Below, one piece after another: positions 16,929-26,227 of a stretch of 64,000 nt of DNA. The translations under genes and the position numbers were made by a program. The stretch lies in contig NZ_JAUSXT010000001.1 of assembly GCF_030816235.1 (NCBI RefSeq), forward strand, positions 2,418,001 to 2,482,000, in the 5' to 3' direction. The notes beneath the pieces were generated by a model. The model was given only the letters and a program-made list of their open reading frames with translations. It ran no database searches and was not told the DNA's origin. The DNA is from Microbacterium sp. W4I4. GTDB taxonomy: Bacteria > Actinomycetota > Actinomycetes > Actinomycetales > Microbacteriaceae. Position 1 is the stretch's first letter. Every line of letters starts with the position of its first letter.

Positions 16929-19013
16929 TCAGATGTCGAGGAAGCGGACGTCCTTGGCGTTGCGCTGGATGAAGGTGCGTCGGGACTCGACGTCCTCACC
17001 CATCAGCACGCTGAAGATCTCGTCTGCGGCCGCAGCATCGTCGATGGTGATCTGGCGAAGGGTGCGCGTGGTGTGATCCATCGTGGTCTCCCACAGCTCC
17101 TTCGGGTTCATCTCGCCGAGACCCTTGTAGCGCTGGATGCCGGCATCCTTCGGCAGACGCTTGCCGTTCGCGATGCCGTCCTTCATCAGCGCATCGCGTT
17201 CAAGGTCGGTGTAGACGTACTGATGCGGGGCGTTGGTCCACTTCAGCCGGTACAGCGGCGGCATCGCGAGGTACACGAAGCCCGCCTCGATCAGGCCGCG
17301 CATGTAGCGGAACAGCAGCGTCAGCAGCAGCGTCGTGATGTGCTGGCCGTCGACATCGGCATCCGCCATCAGCACGATCTTGTGGTACCGGGCCTTCTCG
17401 ATGTCGAAGTCCTCGCCGATGCCCGTGCCGAAGGCCTGGATCATCGCCTGCACCTCACGGTTGCCGAGCGCCTTGTCCAGACGAGCGCGCTCGACGTTGA
17501 GGATCTTGCCGCGCAGCGCCAGGATCGCCTGGGTGTGCGGGTCGCGACCCTGCACCGCCGAACCGCCGGCCGAATCACCCTCCACGAGGAAGATCTCGCT
17601 GATCGACGGGTCCTTGCTCGTGCAGTCCTTCAGCTTGTCCGGCATCGCCGCAGACTCGAACACGCTCTTGCGCCGAGCGGTCTCGCGCGCCTTGCGGGCG
17701 GCGAGGCGGGCGGTGGCGGCATCGATCGACTTGCGGATGATGTTCTTCGCCTGCTGCGGGTTGCGGTCGAACCAGTCGCCGAGCTGATCGTTGACGATCT
17801 TCTGCACGAACGCCTTCGCCTCGGTGTTGCCCAGCTTGGTCTTCGTCTGGCCCTCGAACTGGGGCTCGCCGAGCTTGATCGAGATGACGGCGGTGAGGCC
17901 CTCGCGCACGTCGTCGCCGGAAAGGTTCTCGTCCTTCTCCTTGAGCAGGTTGTTCGCGCGGGCGTAGCGGTTCACCAGGCTGGTCAGCGCCGCACGGAAG
18001 CCCTCTTCGTGCGTGCCTCCCTCGTGCGTGTTGATCGTGTTGGCGTAGGTGAACACGTTCTCGGTGTACGAGGTGGTCCACTGCATCGCGACCTCGAGCG
18101 AGATCTTGCGCTCCTTGTCCTCGCTGTCGAAGTCGATGATCTCCTCGTTGACGACCTCGGCCTTGCGGACCTTGTTGAGGTACTCGACGTAGTCGACCAG
18201 ACCGCGCTCGTAGAGGAACACGTCGGAGGGCTGCTTCGCGGTGCTCGTGCCGTCGACGTTGTCGATCTCGTAAGCGGATGCCGGACGCTCGTCTCGCAGC
18301 GCGATGCGCAGTCCCTTGTTCAGGAACGCCATCTGCTGGAAGCGGGTGCGCAGCGTCTCGTAGTCGAACTCGACGCCCTCAGTGAAGATCTCCGGGTCCG
18401 GCCAGAACGTGATGAGTGTCCCGGTGCCCTCGGTCTCGCCGACCTGCACGAGTCCCTGCTGCGGGACTCCGCCGTTCGCGAAGCTGTGCCGCCAGATGTG
18501 GCCCTGACGCTTGATCTCGACGTCGAACCGCGTGGAGAGCGCGTTCACGACCGACGAGCCCACGCCGTGCAGGCCACCGGAGACCGCGTAGCCGCCGCCG
18601 CCGAACTTGCCGCCGGCGTGCAGGATCGTCAGCACCACCTCGACGGTGGACTTGGTCGGGTCGGAGGAGTGCGGATCGACCGGGATGCCGCGGCCGTTGT
18701 CGTCCACGCGGACTCCGCCGTCTTCGAGGATCGTCACCTCGATGTTGTCGGCGTAGCCGGCGAGGGCCTCGTCGACCGAGTTGTCGACGATCTCGTACAC
18801 CAGGTGGTGCAGACCGCGCGGACCCGTGGAGCCGATGTACATGCCCGGGCGCTTGCGGACGGCCTCGAGACCCTCGAGGATCTGGATGTCGTCGGCACCG
18901 TAGTCGCCGGGGACCTTCCGGGATTCAGAGGAGGAGGACTCGGTTCCTGCACCCCCTCGGGTCGCTGAGCTCGTCGTCGCGTCGTTGTCGTCAGCAGGGG
19001 TTTCAGGTGTCAT
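16929..19013 (-). CDS. gyrB: DNA gyrase subunit B
   Basis: 694-aa ATPase subunit of gyrase. The GHKL ATP site reads [10 protein letters not shown] and DNGRGIPVD, the transducer lysine is in the QTKTKLGN region, and the TOPRIM domain has EGDSAGGSA and [11 protein letters not shown]. The C-terminus RFLDI is typical. The start at 19013 ([11 protein letters not shown]) is chosen because an upstream in-frame ATG (19049) overlaps the promoter hexamer TAGAAT. The N-terminal 50 residues are a Ser/Thr/Asp-rich extension not needed for catalysis. Overlaps nothing; dciA lies 117 bp upstream. Confidence 0.98.
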   Translation of the reverse strand: MTPETPADDNDATTSSATRGGAGTESSSSESRKVPGDYGADDIQILEGLEAVRKRPGMYIGSTGPRGLHHLVYEIVDNSVDEALAGYADNIEVTILEDGGVRVDDNGRGIPVDPHSSDPTKSTVEVVLTILHAGGKFGGGGYAVSGGLHGVGSSVVNALSTRFDVEIKRQGHIWRHSFANGGVPQQGLVQVGETEGTGTLITFWPDPEIFTEGVEFDYETLRTRFQQMAFLNKGLRIALRDERPASAYEIDNVDGTSTAKQPSDVFLYERGLVDYVEYLNKVRKAEVVNEEIIDFDSEDKERKISLEVAMQWTTSYTENVFTYANTINTHEGGTHEEGFRAALTSLVNRYARANNLLKEKDENLSGDDVREGLTAVISIKLGEPQFEGQTKTKLGNTEAKAFVQKIVNDQLGDWFDRNPQQAKNIIRKSIDAATARLAARKARETARRKSVFESAAMPDKLKDCTSKDPSISEIFLVEGDSAGGSAVQGRDPHTQAILALRGKILNVERARLDKALGNREVQAMIQAFGTGIGEDFDIEKARYHKIVLMADADVDGQHITTLLLTLLFRYMRGLIEAGFVYLAMPPLYRLKWTNAPHQYVYTDLERDALMKDGIANGKRLPKDAGIQRYKGLGEMNPKELWETTMDHTTRTLRQITIDDAAAADEIFSVLMGEDVESRRTFIQRNAKDVRFLDI

Positions 19014-19047
19014 CAGAAATGATTCTCCACATCGAAAGTACCCTCTC

Positions 19048-19053
19048 ATTCTA
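19048..19053 (-). promoter_or_regulatory. Probable -10 element of gyrB
   Basis: TAGAAT on the minus strand lies 34 bp before the gyrB ATG. A GGAGA lies between them about 11 nt before the ATG, giving a short leader. Confidence 0.5.
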
Positions 19054-19130
19054 GCGGGTTTCCGAGGGGTACATGCGCCTCAAACGCCGTGTACGCGATT
19101 CTGAGCGTCTGAGGGGTGGTTCGTGATGTC

Positions 19131-19652
19131 CTACCCGTAGGTATCCCGTGGGCCTCTTCCCGGCACGACCCGCGGACCCCATTTCCAGGACGGCACATCG
19201 GGACCGATAAAGCGGATGTTGACGACGCCGGCATCCGGATAACGGTTGCCGATCTCGGTCATGATCACCGCGCGCATGAACTGCAGATTCTTCGCCCACG
19301 CCGTGGAGTCGCACTTCACCGTGAGCACACCGCGCTCCAGCGAGACGGGTTCGGAGTGCTTCGCGGTGTCGGATCCGGCCAGCTCGGCCCACTGGCGCAC
19401 CAGGTCCTCGGCGGCGAGGGTCTTCTCCCACCCGGAGTCCTTGGTGAGCTTGGCGAGCACATCGCCGAGCATGCCGGGGTCGCGACCCTTCGAGAACGGC
19501 GCGTTGTCATCGTCGACCTGGATGCGCTTGCGACGCTTCCAGTTCTTCGAGCTCGGCTTCAGCCCGCGCAGACGCAGGTACGTCGCGACGGTCTCCGGCG
19601 GCTGCGGGCCGGTCGCCGCGGGGCGGGCCGCGGGCTGCTGCGGGTCAGTCAT
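19131..19652 (-). CDS. DUF721 / DciA-like protein
   Basis: 173-aa protein of the DUF721 family. DciA is the ancestral loader or operator of the replicative helicase DnaB in bacteria without DnaC. The C-terminal half holds the KH-like DUF721 core (GSDTAKHSEPVSLERGVLTV, STAWAKNLQFMRAVIM, IRFIGPDVPSWKWGPR). The N-terminal half is Pro/Ala/Gln-rich then basic (KNWKRRKRIQ). The start at 19652 overlaps the end of recF by 8 bp, and the order recF-dciA-gyrB is conserved in actinobacteria. Confidence 0.9.
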   Translation of the reverse strand: MTDPQQPAARPAATGPQPPETVATYLRLRGLKPSSKNWKRRKRIQVDDDNAPFSKGRDPGMLGDVLAKLTKDSGWEKTLAAEDLVRQWAELAGSDTAKHSEPVSLERGVLTVKCDSTAWAKNLQFMRAVIMTEIGNRYPDAGVVNIRFIGPDVPSWKWGPRVVPGRGPRDTYG

Positions 19653-20832
19653 CGGCATCCTGGGTCCCTGAACCGGTCGAAGGGCGCTCATCGCTGATCG
19701 TGCCGGCGCTGATCCGCACCACGTGACGGTGCAGCTGCTCCGGGATGTCGGCTTCGACCGCGGCCGTGACGATCACCTGCTCGTAGCCTGCGGTCAGCGC
19801 CGCCAGGCGCTGCCGACGCTCGGCATCCAGTTCGGCGAACACGTCATCGAGGATCAGCACCGGGTCACCGGCCGGGGACTCGTCTCGCAGCAGGGCAGCG
19901 GATGCCAGGCGCAGGGCGAGCGCCACGGACCACGATTCGCCGTGTGAGGCGTAGCCCTTCACCGGCAGGTCGCGCACCCGCAGCACGAGATCGTCGCGGT
20001 GCGGTCCGACGAGCGTCAACCCGCGCTCGATCTCCTTGGCGCGCTTGTCCTGCAGCGCCGCGCGGAAGAGATCCTCGATCTCACCGCGGACGTCGGTCTC
20101 GGCATCCGGCTCCTGCGATTCCTCGGGATCCCCACCCCGAACCGACAGCGCCCACTCGAGCTGCGGACGATGATCTGCACCGGCGATCGCCGTATACGCC
20201 TCCGACAGCGGACCCTGCAGGTCGGTCGCCAACCGGATCCGGGCGTGGATGATCTCCGACCCCAGCGAGACGAGCTTGTCATCCCAGACGTCCAGAGTCG
20301 ACAGGCCCTCACCGCGAACGCCGCGAGCCCGCGCGGATTTCAGCAGCGCCGTGCGCTGGCGCAGCACACGCTCGTAGTCTGCGATCACACCCGCCATCCG
20401 CGGAATCCGCTGAATCAGCAGCTGATCCGCGAATCTTCTGCGCGAGGACGGGTCACCGCGGACGATCTGCAGATCCTCAGGAGCGAACAGCACGACATGC
20501 GCGTAGCGGGGGAGCTCATTTGTCTTGGACGGGGAGCCGTTGATCCGCGCACGGTTCGCACCCTGCCGATTCACCTGCACCTCGACGAGGACCGCCCGGC
20601 TGCCGTGCTGCAGACGGGCCCGGATGACGGCGAACTCCTGGCCGTCGCGCACCATCGGTGCATCGGACGAGACCCGGTGCGAACCGAGCGTCGCGAGGAA
20701 GACGACAGCCTCGGCGAGATTCGTCTTGCCCTGACCGTTGCTGCCGACCAGCACGTTCGGACCCCGATGCAGGGTCAGATCCGCGGTCGCGTAATTGCGG
20801 AAGTCAACCAGGTTCAGGTGCTCCACGATCAC
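19645..20832 (-). CDS. recF: DNA replication and repair protein RecF
   Basis: 395-aa SMC-like ATPase that loads RecA at gaps. The Walker A is GSNGQGKTN (residues about 32-40), followed by FAPEDLQIVRGDPSSRRRF and, near the C-terminus, the signature/Walker B LILDDVFAELD and TAAVEADI. The start is GTG (MIVEHLNLVDFRNY), the standard RecF beginning. It overlaps dciA by 8 bp. In this window recF is separated from dnaN by a 204-bp gap filled by repeat copy 4, without the gnd gene that many actinobacteria have there. Confidence 0.97.
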   Translation of the reverse strand: MIVEHLNLVDFRNYATADLTLHRGPNVLVGSNGQGKTNLAEAVVFLATLGSHRVSSDAPMVRDGQEFAVIRARLQHGSRAVLVEVQVNRQGANRARINGSPSKTNELPRYAHVVLFAPEDLQIVRGDPSSRRRFADQLLIQRIPRMAGVIADYERVLRQRTALLKSARARGVRGEGLSTLDVWDDKLVSLGSEIIHARIRLATDLQGPLSEAYTAIAGADHRPQLEWALSVRGGDPEESQEPDAETDVRGEIEDLFRAALQDKRAKEIERGLTLVGPHRDDLVLRVRDLPVKGYASHGESWSVALALRLASAALLRDESPAGDPVLILDDVFAELDAERRQRLAALTAGYEQVIVTAAVEADIPEQLHRHVVRISAGTISDERPSTGSGTQDADD

Positions 20833-20884
20833 GGCTTCAGCCTACCTTCGGGGTCAGACGTCGGCTTGTTCACTGTGGGGTTCG

Positions 20885-21000
20885 GGTTGGGGACCTTCCC
20901 TGCGCTCGCAGAGCGGGTACCCCTCCGGTTCCTGAGCGAGCGTAGCGAGACGAAGGGCGCGGGTCCCTCCCCGATGCTCGCTCCGGGAAGATCCCCAACC
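20885..21000. repeat. Intergenic hairpin repeat, family A, copy 4, interrupted by a family B repeat
   Basis: Outer arms GGTTGGGGACCTTCCC (20885-20900) and GGGAAGATCCCCAACC (20985-21000) pair with one mismatch. The inverted core begins TGCGCTCGCAGAGCGGGTAC and ends GGGTCCCTCCCCGATGCTCG. Its central GCTTCGC-type loop is replaced by a family B unit (GGTTCCTGAGCGAGCGTAGC, GAGACGAAGG) at about 20927-20955. Confidence 0.85.
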
Positions 21001-21036
21001 CTCAGCACCTGATCGGAAGAGGGGGGAGAGAGGGCG

Positions 21037-22179
21037 TCAGCGCAGCAGCAGGTTCGGCTGCAGCAGGTACTTGAACGAGTCGAGACCAGCCTGGTCGACA
21101 GAGGTCTGGCTGGTCACGAGAACCGGGCTGAGCTTGTTGGCGTTGTCGCTCGAGGTGAACGTCACGCGGGTGAACTCGCTCTTGACCGCGCCGAGTGCCT
21201 CGAGCAGGTACTGCGGGTTCAGGCCGAGGGTCACCTCGTCGCCGCCGTTCAGGTGCGCGTCGACCGACTCGGATGCGCGGGCCTGCTCGCTGCCCGAGGC
21301 ATCCATCGTCACGCCGTCGGCGCCGAACGTGAAGCGCAGCGGCGCGGAGCGATCCAGCACCAGAGCCACACGACGGACGGCCTCGATCAGGTCACCGGTG
21401 TTCACGACCGCGTAGTGGTCCGTCTGCTCGGGGAACAGTCGGCGCACGGGCGGGAAATTGCCCTTGATCAGGAGAGAGGTCACGGTCTTGTTGCCAGCGG
21501 TGAACGCGATGATCTCGCGGTCACCCGCTCCCGAGAACGCGATCTCGATGTTGCCGGCGTGCGCGAAGGTCTTGCCGACCTCGGTCAGAGTGCGAGCCGG
21601 GACCAGCGCGGTCTGGTCGGTGCCCTCGCCATCCCAGGGAACGTCGCGCAGCGAGACGCGGTAACGGTCGGTCGCGACCAGGCTCAGGTTCGTGCCCGAC
21701 ACCTCGAGCTGCACACCCGTGAGGACGGGGGTCACATCATCGCGGGATGCCGCGAAGGCCACCTGCGCGATCGCGGTGCCGAAGTCCTCGGCGGGAACGA
21801 CGCCCGTCGAGCCGGTCACCTCGGGAATCGAAGGGTATTCCTCCACCGGCATGGCGGCCAGCGTGAACCGTGCGGACCCGCAGGTGACGGCGATGCCGCC
21901 ATCCTCCTCGACGACGACCTCGATGGGTGCGTTCGGAAGCCGGCTCGCGATGTCGGAGAGCAGTCGGCCATGCACGAGGATCGTGCCCGGCTCATCGACG
22001 GTCGCCTCGATCGTCGTGCGGGCGGATGCCTCGTAGTCGAAGGCCGAGAGGGTGAGACCGCCGTCGGATGCCTCGATGAGCACACCGGCGAGGATCGGCT
22101 GAGGATTGCGCTGTGGCAGCAGCTTCACGACGAAGGACACAGCCTCGCTGAACACATCGCGGTTGACCTGGAACCTCAC
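21037..22179 (-). CDS. dnaN: DNA polymerase III beta subunit (sliding clamp)
   Basis: 380-aa processivity clamp that tethers DNA polymerase III. Three clamp domains are readable: VRFQVNRDVFSEAVSFVVKL at the start, EEYPSIPEVTGSTGVVPAEDF and LLIKGNFPPVRRLFPE in the middle, and a C-terminal stretch reading GLDSFKYLLQPNLLLR, near the canonical M-P-R ending. The GTG at 22179 is preferred to an ATG at 22203 because GAGGGAG lies 5-6 nt upstream and the usual N-terminus starts at this residue. dnaA is upstream across oriC. Confidence 0.97.
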   Translation of the reverse strand: MRFQVNRDVFSEAVSFVVKLLPQRNPQPILAGVLIEASDGGLTLSAFDYEASARTTIEATVDEPGTILVHGRLLSDIASRLPNAPIEVVVEEDGGIAVTCGSARFTLAAMPVEEYPSIPEVTGSTGVVPAEDFGTAIAQVAFAASRDDVTPVLTGVQLEVSGTNLSLVATDRYRVSLRDVPWDGEGTDQTALVPARTLTEVGKTFAHAGNIEIAFSGAGDREIIAFTAGNKTVTSLLIKGNFPPVRRLFPEQTDHYAVVNTGDLIEAVRRVALVLDRSAPLRFTFGADGVTMDASGSEQARASESVDAHLNGGDEVTLGLNPQYLLEALGAVKSEFTRVTFTSSDNANKLSPVLVTSQTSVDQAGLDSFKYLLQPNLLLR

Positions 22180-22592
22180 GGGCGCTCCCTCGTTGTCATT
22201 CACGCAGCGGACCTGCTGCAGGCCATCCCATGCTAGTCGTACCGGGCGAAGCCCCCGCTACCCGGATCCGGCGAGGATCCGGGTTCCGTCCACATCCGTC
22301 TGGTCATCGGATCGCCCATTACTGAGAGAGATCTCTTAACGGTGTTAACAACTGTGGATTCTGTGGATAACTCCGTGGATATCAACGAAGAGTAGGAAAC
22401 TACATCCGTGTCACATGTGGACGCCCTGAGGAATCCGCGGGTTTCGGGTGCATCCGAGTCAGAACTGCGAGTGACCGTTATCCACAGGGGAGGCTGCCGG
22501 ACGGCATCCGATCGTCCGGGTTTCCACAAGTTATCCACAACCCCTGCGGACAACCGCACCGATTCCGCGGGAGCGCAGGCGTGTCGGGGGCG
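22180..22592. other. oriC, dnaN-dnaA interval
   Basis: 413 bp with no gene. DnaA boxes: TGTGGATAA 22362-22370, TTATCCACA 22478-22486 and 22531-22539, and weaker forms at 22353-22361 (TGTGGATTC), 22374-22382 (CGTGGATAT) and 22521-22529 (TTTCCACAA). The segment about 22318-22410 is clearly AT-richer than its surroundings (ATCTCTTAACGGTGTTAACA) and is the best candidate for the unwinding element. Confidence 0.88.
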
Positions 22593-23984
22593 TCAGCGCC
22601 GGCTGATCTGCGTGGTGATCTCGGTGACCTGGTTGTAGATCGAGCGGCGCTCCTTCATGAGCTCGCTGATCTTCTTGCACGCGTACATCACGGTCGTGTG
22701 ATCGCGGTTGCCGAACAACTGGCCGATCTTCGGCAGCGACAGGCTCGTGCGCTCCCGGCACAGGTACATCGCGATCTGTCGTGCGCCCGCGATCTGCTGC
22801 GAGCGGCTGGAGCCGTACAGATCGTCGACCGTGAGCTTGAAGTACGCAGCGGTCGCGGTGATGATGTCCGTCGGCGAGATGACGTTGTCATCGGCGGTGT
22901 CGATGATGTCGCGCAGCACGGACTGTGCGAGCGAGGTGTCCAGCGCCGAACGGTTCAGGCTCGCGAAGGCGGACACCCGGATGAGAGCGCCCTCGAGTTC
23001 GCGGATGTTGGAGGAGACGACCGTCGCGATGTACTCCAGCACCTCATCGGGGATGTGCAGGGAATCGCTCTGCGCCTTCTTGCGCAGGATCGCGATGCGG
23101 GTCTCGAGGTCGGGAGCCTGCACGTCGGTGATCAGACCCCACTCGAAGCGGCTGCGCATCCGATCCTCGAATCCGGTGAGCAGCTTCGGCGCGACATCAC
23201 TGGTGATCACGACCTGCTTGTTGTGATCGTGGAGCTGGTTGAACGTGTGGAAGAACGCCTCCTGCGTCTCGGCGCGGCCCTGCAGGAACTGGATGTCATC
23301 GATCATCAGGATGTCGACCTCGCGGTACCTGCTCTGGAAAGCGGCTCCGCGGTTGTTCGCGATCGAGTTGATGAAGTCGTTCGTGAACTCCTCGCTGGAG
23401 ACGTAGCGCACCTTCACCCCCGAATACAGGGACTGCGCGTAGTCGCCGATGGCGTGCAGCAGGTGAGTCTTGCCCAGACCCGAATCGCCGTAGATGAACA
23501 GCGGGTTGTAGGCCTTCGCGGGTGCCTCGGCCACGGCTACCGCTGCGGCATGGGCGAAGCGGTTGGACTGACCGATCACGAAGTTGTCGAAGGTGTACTT
23601 CGGGTTCAGACGCGATTCGTGTCGCAGCTGCGTGGGAGCCTCGACGGCTGATTCCAGACGGACAGGCTCCGGCGTCGCGAAGTCGGGGACCGAGATCGGC
23701 GCGGTCGGCTGATCTGCGAGCTCGTGGTTCACCACCGTGCGGTAGGACGCGACCTCGTCACCGATCGCCGTGAGCGCCTCCATCAACGGAAGACGCAGAC
23801 GCTTGTTGATCTGCGCGGCGGTCAGGTCGTTGGGCACATCGAGGTACAGCACTCCGGCCATGACCCCCGCCGGCACCACCAGGCTGAGGAACCCGTGCAG
23901 CTGAGGCGAGACGCGCTCATCCTGGGAGAGACGTTCGAGCAGCGTCGACCAGATCGGCACATCGGGGTGGGCTGCAGTGGTCAT
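22593..23984 (-). CDS. dnaA: Chromosomal replication initiator DnaA
   Basis: 463-aa initiator ATPase. Domain I is at about 1-95, a short variable linker follows (about 96-130), then the AAA+ core with Walker A GDSGLGKTH, Walker B ILMIDDIQF and sensor 1 TSD. C-terminal domain IV holds the box-binding helix FGNRDHTTVMYACKKI. The start MTTAAHPDVPIW at 23984 is the first ATG consistent with domain I; a much longer frame upstream runs through the DnaA boxes and is rejected. Two strong boxes lie upstream (24035, 24136), so DnaA probably autoregulates. Confidence 0.98.
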   Translation of the reverse strand: MTTAAHPDVPIWSTLLERLSQDERVSPQLHGFLSLVVPAGVMAGVLYLDVPNDLTAAQINKRLRLPLMEALTAIGDEVASYRTVVNHELADQPTAPISVPDFATPEPVRLESAVEAPTQLRHESRLNPKYTFDNFVIGQSNRFAHAAAVAVAEAPAKAYNPLFIYGDSGLGKTHLLHAIGDYAQSLYSGVKVRYVSSEEFTNDFINSIANNRGAAFQSRYREVDILMIDDIQFLQGRAETQEAFFHTFNQLHDHNKQVVITSDVAPKLLTGFEDRMRSRFEWGLITDVQAPDLETRIAILRKKAQSDSLHIPDEVLEYIATVVSSNIRELEGALIRVSAFASLNRSALDTSLAQSVLRDIIDTADDNVISPTDIITATAAYFKLTVDDLYGSSRSQQIAGARQIAMYLCRERTSLSLPKIGQLFGNRDHTTVMYACKKISELMKERRSIYNQVTEITTQISRR

Positions 23985-24307
23985 GGTGCTCCGGGCGAGG
24001 TTGTGGAAAGGTCGCCTGAAGCGTGGTCTCCCCCTGTGGATAACGTCGTCTGCCACGGTAGTCACCGCTCGCCGGAACAGCAAGCCGTCCCCGGAAACAC
24101 GCGGGTGTGTCGTGATCCGTTGAGAAGTCCACAGGTGTGGATAATGGATGTGCGCAACCGGCAGGCAGCGAAAGAGCATCCGTCGGCGGATTTGCCCTGC
24201 GCGGCGGCAGGTCGTACCCTTAATCGGTTGACTTATGCCTATTTGGGCAGTACCCCCTGTCTCCGGATGATGAACCCCGGTGACACCATCATTTCCGGAG
24301 TGATTCC
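23985..24307. other. dnaA-rpmH interval with DnaA boxes and divergent promoters
   Basis: 323 bp without a gene. TGTGGATAA occurs at 24035-24043 and 24136-24144, and TTGTGGAAA at 24001-24009. Toward rpmH, TTGACT (24228-24233) is followed after 17 bp by TACCCC, a possible rpmH promoter. Together with the dnaN-dnaA interval this gives DnaA sites on both sides of dnaA. Confidence 0.75.
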
Positions 24308-24445
24308 ATGACCAAGCGCACTTTCCAGCCCAACAACCGTCGCCGCGCCAAGAAGCACGGCTTCCGTGCTCGCATGCGCACCCGTGCCGGCCGCGCCATC
24401 CTTTCGGCACGCCGCACGAAGGGCCGCACCGAGCTCTCGGCTTGA
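24308..24445 (+). CDS. rpmH: 50S ribosomal protein L34
   Basis: 45-aa basic protein of the large subunit, [19 protein letters not shown] then [20 protein letters not shown]. Length and sequence are those of bacterial bL34. GGAGTGATTCC precedes the ATG. rnpA starts 19 bp after the stop. Confidence 0.98.
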   Translation: MTKRTFQPNNRRRAKKHGFRARMRTRAGRAILSARRTKGRTELSA

Positions 24446-24464
24446 GCCACAGCCCGGATCCGCT

Positions 24465-24815
24465 TTGCTCGCCCGGCCGAATCGTCTGACCCGCGGTGTC
24501 GACTACCGCCAGGTGGTTCGCCGCGGCGCGCGATGCGGTGGGTCGCGGCTGATCACCTCGGTGCTGCCTGCATCCGAGTTGCGTGGCGCGCGATTCGGGT
24601 TCATCATCAGCAAGCAGGTTGGAACCGCCGTGGTTCGCAACACCGTTCGTCGCCGTCTGAAGGCGATCTGTGCGGAGTTCCTGGACACGGTTCCCGAGGG
24701 CACGGACATCGTCATCCGTGCCCTTCCCGCATCCGCCGGCGCCGACTTCACCGAGTTGCGCGCGGATGTCGTGCGCTGTCTGAACCGGCTCGTGGCCGGA
24801 ACGGCGCGAGCATGA
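24465..24815 (+). CDS. rnpA: Ribonuclease P protein component
   Basis: 116-aa protein cofactor that helps the RNase P RNA mature tRNA 5-prime ends. The start is TTG at the conserved LARPNRLTRGVDYRQVVRRG; no ATG/GTG fits there. The RNR motif reads GTAVVRNTVRRRLKAIC. It overlaps yidD by 4 bp (ATGA). Order rpmH-rnpA-yidD-yidC is standard. Confidence 0.96.
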   Translation: MLARPNRLTRGVDYRQVVRRGARCGGSRLITSVLPASELRGARFGFIISKQVGTAVVRNTVRRRLKAICAEFLDTVPEGTDIVIRALPASAGADFTELRADVVRCLNRLVAGTARA

Positions 24816-25162
24816 GCGCGCTGCCGTCCTATGCATTCGGAACAGCGCGGTTCCACGCATCCGACCTGCTGCGCAGCATCCTGATCCTGCCGCGCAACGC
24901 GGTTCTCGCCTTCCTGGTGGCGTACAGGTCTGTCATCTCGCCGCTGTACGGGGACGTTTGCAGGTATTACCCGTCTTGTTCCGCATACGCTGTAGGTGCG
25001 GTTCAGCAGCACGGTGCCGTGTGGGGAGCAGTTCTCTCCACGTGGCGCATCCTGCGCTGCAACCCGTGGAGCAAAGGCGGCGTCGACGACGTCCGTCCGC
25101 ACGCTCACTTCCGATACGAACTGACTCCGCACGGATTCGTCGTACCCGCTCGAAAGGACTGA
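24812..25162 (+). CDS. yidD: Membrane protein insertion efficiency factor YidD
   Basis: 116-aa protein that aids YidC-dependent membrane insertion. Hallmarks are YRSVISPLYGDVCRYYPSCS, AVQQHGAVWG and LRCNPWSKGGVDDV (with conserved Cys). It has a longer N- and C-terminus than the E. coli protein, usual for actinobacteria. ATG overlaps the rnpA stop. The yidC GTG follows after 3 bp. Confidence 0.95.
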   Translation: MSALPSYAFGTARFHASDLLRSILILPRNAVLAFLVAYRSVISPLYGDVCRYYPSCSAYAVGAVQQHGAVWGAVLSTWRILRCNPWSKGGVDDVRPHAHFRYELTPHGFVVPARKD

Positions 25163-25165
25163 ACA

Positions 25166-26227
25166 GTGGGTCTTGACCTTCTGCTCGCAAGCACGCCCCC
25201 CGCTGACTCGGGTGGGGGATTCGACCTGCTCGGCATCGTGCTGTGGCCACTCAAGTGGGCGGTCGAGCTCATCCTCGTCGCGTGGCACTGGCTGTTCACC
25301 GTCGTCGGTCTGTCCGCGGCATCCGGAGTCACCTGGGTCCTGTCGATCATCGGGCTGGTGATCGTCGTCCGTGCAGCTGTCTTCCCGCTGTTCGTGAAGC
25401 AGATCAAGAGCCAGCGCAAGATGATGGAGATCGCTCCTGAGCTGAAGAAGGTTCAGGAGAAGTACAAGGGCAAGCGAGACCAGCTCTCCCGCGAGGCCAT
25501 GAGTCGCGAGACCATGGCGCTGTACAAGAAGCACGGCACCACGCCGATGTCGAGCTGTCTGCCGCTGCTCGTGCAGATGCCCATCTTCTTCGCGCTGTTC
25601 AGTGTGCTGCGTGATGTGGGAACGCACGCGAAGGCAGGCGGCGGAGGCGTCGGGATGCTGACGCCCGAGCTCACCAAGGAGTTCTACGACGCGAAGCTCT
25701 TCGGCACCGTGTCCCTGCATGAGACGCTCGGAGACGCGTGGTCGGCAGGGAACACCCCGGCCATCGTGCTGCTGGTGATCCTCGTCGTGCTCATGATCGG
25801 CTCGCAGTTCTACACGCAGCTGCAGATCATCTCGAAGAACCTGTCGCCCGAGGCCAAGACCGGCCAGGCGTACCAGATGCAGAAGATCATGCTCTACGTC
25901 CTGCCCCTGGGCTTCATCTTCTCGGGCGTCTTCTTCCCCCTCGGCGTCGTCGTCTACTGGTTCGTCTCGAACCTGTGGACCATGGGACAGCAGTTCATGG
26001 TCATCCGTGAGATGCCGACGCCCGGGTCCGAGGCGGCTCGTGCTCGCGAAGAGCGTCTGGCTCGCAAGGGCAAGGCGATCGCCGCTGACGGCAAGGTCGT
26101 TCCGATGGCCGTGTACGAGGCGGAGCAGCAGCGCCTGCTGGATGAGGCAGAGCGCGCGAAGGCCGAGGCCCCCAAGCGCGAGCAGCCCCTGGGCAAGAAG
26201 CGTGCGAAGAAGAAGGGGTCCAACTGA
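25166..26227 (+). CDS. yidC: Membrane protein insertase YidC
   Basis: 353-aa Oxa1-family insertase. Hydrophobic segments appear at about 25-60, 62-85, 128-150, 195-215 and 240-265. The charged cytoplasmic hairpin KQIKSQRKMMEIAPELKKVQ and the conserved MSSCLPLLVQMPIFFALF are present. The C-terminus is a basic tail (KKRAKKKGSN) that binds ribosomes. Start is GTG. The stop overlaps the jag ATG by one base (TGATG). Confidence 0.97.
   Translation: MGLDLLLASTPPADSGGGFDLLGIVLWPLKWAVELILVAWHWLFTVVGLSAASGVTWVLSIIGLVIVVRAAVFPLFVKQIKSQRKMMEIAPELKKVQEKYKGKRDQLSREAMSRETMALYKKHGTTPMSSCLPLLVQMPIFFALFSVLRDVGTHAKAGGGGVGMLTPELTKEFYDAKLFGTVSLHETLGDAWSAGNTPAIVLLVILVVLMIGSQFYTQLQIISKNLSPEAKTGQAYQMQKIMLYVLPLGFIFSGVFFPLGVVVYWFVSNLWTMGQQFMVIREMPTPGSEAARAREERLARKGKAIAADGKVVPMAVYEAEQQRLLDEAERAKAEAPKREQPLGKKRAKKKGSN

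Noticed and set aside
19014..19049. Longer gyrB start ([12 protein letters not shown])
   Set aside because: It overlaps the TAGAAT promoter hexamer and has no Shine-Dalgarno.
22180..22203. Longer dnaN start at the ATG 22203
   Set aside because: GAGGGAG fits the GTG at 22179 and the family N-terminus starts there.
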